From assembly GCA_964228455.1 (NCBI GenBank), contig CAXQZM010000007.1, positions 1-20,984 of the forward strand: a stretch of DNA of 20,984 nt, in the 5' to 3' direction. A program made the translations under genes and the position numbers. The stretch's first letter is position 1; the number at the start of each line of letters is the position of its first letter. Below, piece by piece: positions 15,498-20,984 of the stretch. The stretch comes from CAXQZM01 sp964228455 (GTDB lineage Bacteria > Pseudomonadota > Alphaproteobacteria > UBA7985). A model generated the notes under the pieces. It worked only from the letters and a program-made list of their open reading frames with translations, was not told the DNA's origin and made no database searches.

Positions 15498-16757
15498 TTA
15501 ATGATGACCAGGGACAGGCCCCGTGCCTTCTTCGTCCAGTAATGCTCCGGTCTCAAATCGTTTCAAGCTAAAAGGCTCATTAAATGGATGAGGCCGACCC
15601 GTTGCTAATGTATGGGCAAACACCCATCCCGAACCAGGAGTTGCCTTAAACCCACCGTAGCACCAACCTGTATTCAAATACAGATTCTCTACCGGCGAAG
15701 ACCCAATAATCGGGCTACCATCCATGGACATGTCCATTACACCACCCCAAGAGCGTAACATTTTAACCCGAGCAATTTGTGGAAAAATCATTGATCCCAA
15801 TGAAATGACACTCTCCGCAACTGGCAAACCTCCTCTCTGTGCATATGAATTGTACTTATCGAGATCTCCGCCGAATACCAAACCGCCCTTGTCGGACTGA
15901 CTCATATAAAAGTGCCCTGGAGGACCGTATGTAACCACCCCATGGATCATAGGCTTAAGGCTCTCCGAAACAAACGCCTGCAATACATGAGATTCAATTG
16001 GCAAGCGAAATCCAAGTTTATTTGTAAGCGTTGTCGTTGAGCCTGCAACACACATGCCCACTTTGCGTGCACCAATTGATCCTCGGCTTGTTTCTACACC
16101 AGTCACCGCGCCTTTTTTGTCCTTTGTAAATCCAGTCACCTCGCAGTTCTCAATTATATCAATTCCATACTTATCTGCCGCACGCGCAAATCCCCAAGCT
16201 ACGGCATCATGACGCGCCGTGCCCCCTCTAGGTTGCAAGAGACCACCATAGATCCCAAAACGGGAGTTTGGGTCAAAATTTAGATTTGGCTGAAGCCGGC
16301 GAACACCTTCACGGTCCAAAAGTACTGCATCAATGCCATTCACTCTGAGAGAATTGCCGCGCCGGGCAAATGCCTCTAGCCTGCCCGGTGTTGGAGCAAG
16401 ATTTAAAACGCCTCTGGGGGAAAACATCACGTTATAGTTCAATTCTCCAGACAATTGATGCCAAAGCTTTAATGACCAATCGTAAAAATGATTATTACCT
16501 GGATACATGTAGTTCGATCGAACGATGGTTGTATTCCGGCCAGTATTTCCGCCACCAATCCAACCCTTCTCAAGGACTGCTACATTGGTAATACCATGAA
16601 CCTTCGCCAGATAAAAAGCCGTTGCCAGCCCATGACCTCCGCCACCTATAATCACAATATCGTATGCACTCTTGGGTTCTGGTTTTCGCCAATGAGGGAC
16701 CCAACGAGGCTGAGCTCTCAATCCATTCGTCAAAAGTGATAAGGCGGAAAATCTCAT
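15498..16757 (-). CDS. soxB: Sarcosine oxidase beta subunit
   Basis: The beta subunit carries FAD and a covalent FMN and holds the site of sarcosine oxidation. The 419-residue product begins with the family N-terminus MRFSALSLL, and RKPEPKSAYDIVIIG leads into the dinucleotide fold GGGGHGLATAFYLAK (38-52). It continues with VLEKGWIGGGNTGRNTT and with RGGTARHDAVAWGFAR, whose histidine (183) is a candidate for flavin attachment; I infer this and cannot confirm it. The C-terminal part has GGFKATPGSGWVFAH. I chose the ATG at 16757; an in-frame codon six residues upstream adds MWFPVA, which is foreign to the family. It heads the soxBDAG operon. The companion folate genes (glyA, purU, folD) often found with sox are not adjacent. 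Confidence 0.96.
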   Translation of the reverse strand: MRFSALSLLTNGLRAQPRWVPHWRKPEPKSAYDIVIIGGGGHGLATAFYLAKVHGITNVAVLEKGWIGGGNTGRNTTIVRSNYMYPGNNHFYDWSLKLWHQLSGELNYNVMFSPRGVLNLAPTPGRLEAFARRGNSLRVNGIDAVLLDREGVRRLQPNLNFDPNSRFGIYGGLLQPRGGTARHDAVAWGFARAADKYGIDIIENCEVTGFTKDKKGAVTGVETSRGSIGARKVGMCVAGSTTTLTNKLGFRLPIESHVLQAFVSESLKPMIHGVVTYGPPGHFYMSQSDKGGLVFGGDLDKYNSYAQRGGLPVAESVISLGSMIFPQIARVKMLRSWGGVMDMSMDGSPIIGSSPVENLYLNTGWCYGGFKATPGSGWVFAHTLATGRPHPFNEPFSLKRFETGALLDEEGTGPVPGHH

Positions 16758-16860
16758 CGCGACGGGAAACCACACGTTGACGCAATTGCCAAGCGACTTT
16801 TCGCAACTGCTTCGAAGGTTTTTGGTGGACCTTTTTGCATCCGCTGCTTAATTTGGGACG

Positions 16861-17172
16861 ATGATCCGTTTATTTGGTGTATTGCTGCTCACTTCATTTG
16901 CAATGACGATTGCGTTTTATTCCTGGAACCAAGGTCCGAGTTTCTCCTGTGATGCCCAGGGCTTAAGCAAAGCTACACAAATATTTGAGAGAAAAGAAAT
17001 TGTGCGACCTAACGCAGCAGAGAGAGAGATGGGAAAGTTAACAAAAAGAATTGGCGCTGACGGGGGGCAGGTGACAATTAGAGAGTTAACCCAGGAATGG
17101 GTCTCTGCCACAGATGGGCCGGATCCTAGAGCATGTCGTAGGCTTAGAGAGAGCCTTCATCGACTCAGTTAG
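16861..17172 (+). CDS. Small hypothetical protein with N-terminal membrane anchor or signal sequence
   Basis: I do not recognise this 103-residue product. It opens with MIRL and a hydrophobic stretch (about 4-22), which suggests a signal peptide or a single membrane anchor. The rest is a charged, probably helical domain with two cysteines (30 and 94) that could pair outside the cytoplasm; no lipobox is seen. The start ATG is preceded by a weak GGGA. It lies 29 bases upstream of ispH on the same strand and 103 bases from the divergent soxB start, so it probably shares a transcript with ispH and rnhA. A real gene is likely because it fills an otherwise long gap and reads as a plausible protein, but there is no family support. 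Confidence 0.5.
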   Translation: MIRLFGVLLLTSFAMTIAFYSWNQGPSFSCDAQGLSKATQIFERKEIVRPNAAEREMGKLTKRIGADGGQVTIRELTQEWVSATDGPDPRACRRLRESLHRLS

Positions 17173-17201
17173 CCCAAACCGTTGACGACATTGATTGAAA
17201 A

Positions 17202-18140
17202 ATGCCAGCACCTACCTTAGCAGTCAAATTAGTAGGTCCACGTGGTTTTTGCGCTGGCGTTGTGCGCGCAATAGAAATTGTGGAGCGTGCTATCGAGCGT
17301 TATGGCTCACCTGTATTTGTAAGACATGAAATCGTTCACAATAAATTTGTGGTCGAGGACCTTAAATCTAAAGGTGCCATTTTTGTCTCAGAGCTGGATG
17401 AAGTCCCAGACGATGCCCGAGTAATTTTCTCTGCTCATGGTGTCCCAAAATCTGTTCCTAAAGATGCAGAAGCAAGACAACTATTATACATTGATGCAAC
17501 TTGCCCACTTGTATCCAAAGTCCACCGTGAAGCTGAGCGAGCTTTTAATAAAGGCCGTCATGTAATCTTAATTGGCCACCTAGGTCACCCAGAAGTAGTA
17601 GGCACGATGGGCCAGCTTCCAAAAGGAGCTGTAACTTTGGTCGAGACTCCTGAGCAAGCGACCTTACTTCCTAATTTTAATAAGCCCCTAACTTACTGCA
17701 CTCAGACGACATTATCACTCGATGACACAGCAGCAACTGTAGCCGCTCTTATTAGTCGATTCCCAGATATTGAGGGGCCAAAAGCACAAGATATCTGTTA
17801 TGCTACTACTAACCGACAGGAAGCCGTAAAAGCAGTTGCTAAATATTGTGATGCGTTTTTTGTTATCGGTGCGCCTAACTCATCGAACTCTAATCGTCTC
17901 GTAGAGGTTGCGGTAAGAGCAGGTGTCAGTAAATCGTTGCTTGTTGAGCGTGGCACAAAACTACCATGGAAATTACTAGAAGGCGTAAAAACGCTAGGAA
18001 TCAGTGCAGGTGCTTCGGCACCCGAAATATTAGTTGAAGAAGTAATTCATGCTCTCAAAGAGCGTTATGAGGTAAGTTTAGAAGTCGTAGAGATAAAAAA
18101 AGAGCAAGTAACTTTCAACCTCCCGAGAGAGTTGCGGTAA
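17202..18140 (+). CDS. ispH: 4-hydroxy-3-methylbut-2-enyl diphosphate reductase (IspH/LytB)
   Basis: IspH is the last enzyme of the MEP pathway, an iron-sulfur enzyme that reduces HMBPP to isopentenyl and dimethylallyl diphosphate. The 312-residue product has the three cluster cysteines: Cys17 in PRGFCAGVVRA, Cys101 in DATCPLVSKVH and Cys199 in DICYATTNRQ. It also has the substrate-binding histidines in RHEIVHNK (42, 46), FSAHG (79) and LGHPE (129), plus the late motifs GAPNSSNSNRLVEVA and GISAGASAPE. Length is normal. Its stop overlaps the rnhA start (TAATG). Together with ispDF about 6.5 kb away, it shows the organism uses the MEP route. Confidence 0.97.
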   Translation: MPAPTLAVKLVGPRGFCAGVVRAIEIVERAIERYGSPVFVRHEIVHNKFVVEDLKSKGAIFVSELDEVPDDARVIFSAHGVPKSVPKDAEARQLLYIDATCPLVSKVHREAERAFNKGRHVILIGHLGHPEVVGTMGQLPKGAVTLVETPEQATLLPNFNKPLTYCTQTTLSLDDTAATVAALISRFPDIEGPKAQDICYATTNRQEAVKAVAKYCDAFFVIGAPNSSNSNRLVEVAVRAGVSKSLLVERGTKLPWKLLEGVKTLGISAGASAPEILVEEVIHALKERYEVSLEVVEIKKEQVTFNLPRELR

Positions 18141-18574
18141 TGGAACAAAACACAGTAGAAATTTGGACGGATGGAGCGTGCTCTGGCAACCCTGGCCCCG
18201 GCGGTTGGGGGGCCGTACTCAGGTTTGGAAAGCACGAAAAAGAGTTAAGCGGCGGCGAAAAGAAGACCACCAACAATCGGATGGAACTTATTGCTGCAAT
18301 TGAGGCCCTGAATAGTTTAAACCGCCCATGTAAAGTAAAGCTAACCACAGACTCTGTCTACGTTAAGGACGGAATTACCAAATGGCTTGCGACATGGAAA
18401 GCGAGATGCTGGAAAACCGCCGCAAAAAAACCAGTTAAAAATCAGGATTTATGGGTTGCTTTAGATAAGGCTACCGAAAACCATCAAATAAACTGGGCCT
18501 GGATAAAGGGGCATGCTGGTCATCCAGAAAATGAAAGAGCGGACGAATTAGCTAGAGCAGGGATCCCGATTTAA
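18140..18574 (+). CDS. rnhA: Ribonuclease HI
   Basis: RNase HI cleaves the RNA strand of RNA-DNA hybrids, removing primers and R-loops. The 144-residue product has the classic acidic active site: Asp11 in WTDGACSGNPGPGGWG, Glu49 in NNRMEL, Asp71 in TTDSVYV and Asp135 in ERADELA, plus His125 in KGHAGHPENE. The basic handle region (KWLATWKARCWKTAAKKPVK) is present. Length fits the bacterial form. The ATG overlaps the ispH stop, a pairing seen in other alphaproteobacteria. Confidence 0.97.
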   Translation: MEQNTVEIWTDGACSGNPGPGGWGAVLRFGKHEKELSGGEKKTTNNRMELIAAIEALNSLNRPCKVKLTTDSVYVKDGITKWLATWKARCWKTAAKKPVKNQDLWVALDKATENHQINWAWIKGHAGHPENERADELARAGIPI

Positions 18575-18608
18575 CACTCTATCTCAAACAGTTTTTAATA
18601 ATAGAGTG
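18575..18608. repeat. Inverted repeat between rnhA and the convergent tRNA gene
   Basis: CACTCTAT (18575-18582) and ATAGAGTG (18601-18608) form a perfect 8-base inverted repeat around an 18-base spacer, directly after the rnhA stop. Its position suits a transcript end for rnhA, but the stem is AT-rich, the loop long and no T-run follows, so it is not a standard intrinsic terminator. Confidence 0.3.
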
Positions 18609-18651
18609 AGGTTAGGTCAGAACTAATGAATTGTTAGGATTCGATGCAGAG

Positions 18652-18728
18652 TGGCGAGAGTGACGGGGCTCGAACCCGCGACCTTCGGCGTGACAGGCCG
18701 ACGCTCTAACCAACTGAGCTACACCCCC
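18652..18728 (-). tRNA. tRNA-Asp (anticodon GUC)
   Basis: The minus strand folds into a complete cloverleaf of 77 bases with an encoded CCA end. The acceptor arm is GGGGGUG paired with CACUCUC (two G-U pairs), with discriminator G. The D arm is GCUC/GAGC. The anticodon arm UCGGC/GCCGA encloses the loop CUGUCAC, giving anticodon GUC. The T arm GCGGG/CCCGU encloses UUCGAGC. The gene follows the ccm cluster by about 50 bases on the same strand and converges on rnhA. No promoter is obvious upstream. Confidence 0.95.
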
Positions 18729-18779
18729 GCGACTAAGCCGGAGCACTAGCTATGGTTTGCATCGGCGTCTAGTCCCTTT

Positions 18780-19178
18780 TTACGGGTCTTCCTCAGAAAA
18801 TATACCTAAAGCTGATTGCGCCTCCGCTCCCTCAAGCACATCAATCATTTCTCCAATTCGTTCATACATAAGCCAACCCTGAGACTCCTCACCTGAGCAC
18901 TCAGCAAGCTGCTTGCTTACCCCAGAACGCATCTGTTTTAGCAACCTGAGTTGGTCACCTCTTGTTTGGGTGTCAAAATCACTACTGAGCATCGGAGAAT
19001 ATGGAGTACAATCTGCTCGGAGCTTTAGCCAGATATATCCACCAAACATTCCGCAACCACCTAATATTAGAATGGGCAACCAAACTCCAATATTGCGCAG
19101 CTGGCCTGTCATACGAACTGACTCAATCAAGTAAACAAGCGCAATGATTAGTAAAAAAGCATTAGGTAGCCAGACCAT
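18780..19178 (-). CDS. Small CcmI-like membrane protein of the cytochrome c maturation cluster (putative)
   Basis: The 132-residue product has two hydrophobic segments (about 5-20 and 31-50) separated by a short basic loop. A probably periplasmic tail follows, with GWLMYERIGEMIDVLEGAEA (101-120), which resembles one helical repeat of the TPR part of CcmI. CcmI normally delivers apocytochrome c to the haem ligation complex and is about three times longer. Its start overlaps the preceding gene stop (TAATG), and ccmF lies just upstream, so a role in cytochrome c maturation is likely from position. The match to CcmI rests on topology and a weak motif only, so the family call is tentative. Confidence 0.6.
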   Translation of the reverse strand: MVWLPNAFLLIIALVYLIESVRMTGQLRNIGVWLPILILGGCGMFGGYIWLKLRADCTPYSPMLSSDFDTQTRGDQLRLLKQMRSGVSKQLAECSGEESQGWLMYERIGEMIDVLEGAEAQSALGIFSEEDP

Positions 19179-19966
19179 TATCGTCGTCCTGACCTCGTTA
19201 AAGCCGCTATTCCAAATCCCAAGACAACCACAGGAATTAAATAGAGGAAAGCGACCCCAAAGCTTAACGGAGGATCAAGCCAAATTTTCTGCCCATATCT
19301 TTCAATAAGCAAATCTCGAATCTGAACCTCTGTTAGCCCGGTTTCTATCCACGCTCGAACTAGTTTTCGCATCTGCAACGCGAAGTCACCCCCAGATTCT
19401 CGGATTGTGTTAGCATCACAATCGAGGCAATTAATCAGGGCAAAAATTGCCTGCGCATGGGCCTCAATGCCAGGGTCATCAAACAAGGTTTCTGGCTCAG
19501 AAATTAACCTCATATCTGCTTTTGAACTAGGATCAATTAATGGGCCGTATATCGCCTGAATAATACCATTACCCGCCACCAAGACACTTGAGGGCCAACC
19601 AATGATGCCAAACTTTGCAGAAATATCATCAGCTGGATCATATACGACTGAGTGGTAGGGGTTCCCTAGCTCATCTAGAAAACGGCTGGCGTCTTCAGTC
19701 ACAATATCTCGATTAATTCCCAGGATTGCAACATTAGATTTAGCCAGTTCCATTAACGTCGGGTGTTCAGCCCGACAGGGGGCACAGGTCGAAAACCAAA
19801 AATTTATTAAAACCGGGTTCCCGTTGGCAATCAGAGGGTGCTCAAGCGGACTTGTCTCACCAACTACAGAGACCGACCACTGGTCTTTAACGCTATCTAT
19901 TAGAAGGCTAACTGCAAAGCCGAGCAAAGCTAAGAAAATTAGACTCGGAACCACAAAACGCTTCAT
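19178..19966 (-). CDS. Fused CcmG-type thioredoxin and CcmH-type protein for cytochrome c maturation
   Basis: This 262-residue product joins two proteins that are usually separate. A membrane anchor (about 5-25) leads to a periplasmic thioredoxin-like domain (about 45-155) with CAPC at 61-64 followed by RAEHP, GINRD, and a proline in GIIGWPSS, as in CcmG/DsbE. From about 161 the sequence is CcmH-like: LFDDPGIEAHAQAI, CLDC at 180-183 with NTIRES after it, LVRAWIETGLTEVQIRDLL, ERYGQKIWLDPP, and a C-terminal membrane segment (about 237-256). Both halves reduce the apocytochrome haem-binding cysteines. I chose the ATG at 19966, which overlaps the ccmF stop (TAATG); upstream in-frame ATGs lie inside ccmF. 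The frame is unbroken. Confidence 0.85.
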   Translation of the reverse strand: MKRFVVPSLIFLALLGFAVSLLIDSVKDQWSVSVVGETSPLEHPLIANGNPVLINFWFSTCAPCRAEHPTLMELAKSNVAILGINRDIVTEDASRFLDELGNPYHSVVYDPADDISAKFGIIGWPSSVLVAGNGIIQAIYGPLIDPSSKADMRLISEPETLFDDPGIEAHAQAIFALINCLDCDANTIRESGGDFALQMRKLVRAWIETGLTEVQIRDLLIERYGQKIWLDPPLSFGVAFLYLIPVVVLGFGIAALTRSGRR

Positions 19967-20984
19967 TATCGAGGCTGCCATCGAGCTGGCCAAATGGATA
20001 CTATTCCGCCAATGGTCATTAAAAACGCTCCAAACCAGATCCAGTTTACTCCAACTTTTTTGGCGATGGTCACAATTGGCGCAGCACCAGCTCTATCTTG
20101 TACATTTATGAAAGTATCGAACCATACACCACGAAATATCGCTGCCTCTGAAGTTATTCGAGCATTCTCAGCTAAAAATGTCCGGTCGTCTATGGAATTA
20201 GCAGGATCCATTAACAAGGCGCGAGGATGATAAAGCCTTGTCTCTGACAATTTTACACCCCTACCCTCAACCTCAAATGCCGTTGCTAATGATTGAAAGT
20301 TCTCACCTGCTATCCATAATCTCGGCCGAATATTAATCGTTTCTCCATACAATTCCTTTTGGTCGGCCCCTGCGTATTCAAAAATACGCTCTTGCGTCAG
20401 CAGAACAGAGGACCCCATCCCCAAAAAAACTGTCGCTAGACCTACATGGGCCAAAGCCCAACCGTGCTTTCGCAATGGAAATAACTCGAATACCCAAGCA
20501 CCATTGAATTGACGTGCCCAAGCCAAGCCTGTTGATAAAATTAACCAGCCCCCAAGAACCGCCATAAAAGCAGCGGCAAGAGGCAATTCAGCCCATATTG
20601 CCAAAATACTAACAACTATAATTAGAGTGCTCAAAGTTGCCCCTAGGACTCGATGTTTTTTAAACCCAACGACACCCCACCGTGTCCAAACACCAAGGCC
20701 CATTAGAGCAATTAAGGCCATAGACGGATAAACAAATGTCGGGATATAAAACCGCTCCCGCACGACGTATGTATCACCGCCTAGAACCTCTATTATCGTA
20801 GGTGCCAAAGTCCCCGCCAGTACCGCGGAGAAAAGTGTCATAAGAAACAAGTTGTTTAGGAGTAGCATACCCTCACGGTTCGCTCTAAGCCTTTCCTGTG
20901 TTTGTGTAATTCTTGACGCTCCAGTGGCGAACGCAATTAACCCGACCGCGGACACGATCACGAGCATTAAAAGCAAATAACGCC
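19966..20984 (-). CDS. ccmF: Cytochrome c haem lyase subunit CcmF, 3' part
   Basis: CcmF is the large inner-membrane haem lyase that attaches haem to apocytochrome c. The frame is open to the right edge of the window, so about 339 of the usual ~650 residues are visible and the haem-binding tryptophan-rich part lies outside. Visible are REGMLLLNNLFL, FSAVLAGTLAPTIIEVLGG, several membrane segments, a periplasmic region with ETINIRPRLW and ETRLYHPRAL, and a final membrane segment with FGAFLMTIGGIVSIW just before the C-terminus, all typical of the CcmF C-terminal half. It is followed without a gap by the fused CcmG-CcmH gene, as in ccmF-ccmG-ccmH clusters. Confidence 0.93.
   Translation of the reverse strand, partial: RYLLLMLVIVSAVGLIAFATGASRITQTQERLRANREGMLLLNNLFLMTLFSAVLAGTLAPTIIEVLGGDTYVVRERFYIPTFVYPSMALIALMGLGVWTRWGVVGFKKHRVLGATLSTLIIVVSILAIWAELPLAAAFMAVLGGWLILSTGLAWARQFNGAWVFELFPLRKHGWALAHVGLATVFLGMGSSVLLTQERIFEYAGADQKELYGETINIRPRLWIAGENFQSLATAFEVEGRGVKLSETRLYHPRALLMDPANSIDDRTFLAENARITSEAAIFRGVWFDTFINVQDRAGAAPIVTIAKKVGVNWIWFGAFLMTIGGIVSIWPARWQPR

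Noticed and set aside
16570..16806. Minus-strand frame overlapping the soxB start
   Set aside because: It is out of frame with soxB over conserved SoxB codons, so it is a shadow frame.
16778..16806. TTGACG as a -35 box for the 103-residue gene and ispH
   Set aside because: No acceptable -10 sequence lies 16-18 bases downstream.
16815..16837. AAGGT/ACCTT hairpin followed by T residues in the soxB divergent region
   Set aside because: The stem is only 5-6 bases and lies upstream of genes on both strands, where a terminator makes little sense.
1..20984. Mobile elements, prophage, CRISPR, toxin-antitoxin or defence genes
   Set aside because: No transposase, integrase, direct-repeat array or typical defence domain was found; every gene of good size except the 103-residue and CcmI-like proteins belongs to a known housekeeping or metabolic family.

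Overview
The window is a stretch of ordinary, gene-dense alphaproteobacterial chromosome of moderate GC. The best single clue to lineage is the block dusB-ntrB-ntrC-ntrY-ntrX-trkA-hfq on the minus strand with a fused ispDF gene reading away from dusB. This order, and the IspD-IspF fusion itself, are typical of Alphaproteobacteria. The ispDF-pgpA-pncC and ispH-rnhA pairings and the four-gene sarcosine oxidase operon would suit a marine Rhodobacterales-like or related lineage, but that finer placement is inference from memory of gene order.

Layout from left to right. Positions 1-686 (+) hold the 3' two thirds of hemB (haem synthesis). It converges on a seven-gene minus-strand operon running from 9475 down to 698: dusB (tRNA dihydrouridine synthase), ntrB/ntrC (nitrogen two-component system), ntrY/ntrX (second, membrane-bound two-component system), trkA (potassium channel regulator) and hfq (RNA chaperone). 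Most junctions overlap or are only a few bases long. The exception is a 91-base AT-rich gap before ntrX, which holds a possible internal promoter and a perfect DnaA-box sequence. From 9504 to 11613 (+) lie ispDF, pgpA and pncC/cinA, joined by ATGA overlaps. From 16757 down to 11657 (-) is the heterotetrameric sarcosine oxidase operon soxB-soxD-soxA-soxG. From 16861 to 18574 (+) come a small unrecognised membrane or secreted protein, ispH and rnhA. A tRNA-Asp(GUC) gene follows on the minus strand. The right end (18780 to the window edge, minus) is a cytochrome c maturation cluster: ccmF, a single gene that fuses CcmG-type and CcmH-type domains, and a small CcmI-like protein.

Functionally the window combines isoprenoid precursor supply (ispDF, ispH), haem supply and haem attachment to cytochrome c (hemB, ccm), nitrogen and redox signalling (ntrBC, ntrYX), RNA-based regulation (hfq), and use of methylated glycine as a carbon, nitrogen and one-carbon source (sox). 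No mobile element, phage, CRISPR array, toxin-antitoxin or defence gene was found. Nothing here looks like a new multi-gene system. The points most worth a second look are the CcmG-CcmH fusion with its reduced CcmI-like partner, the short divergent Hfq, and the ntrY-ntrX gap.
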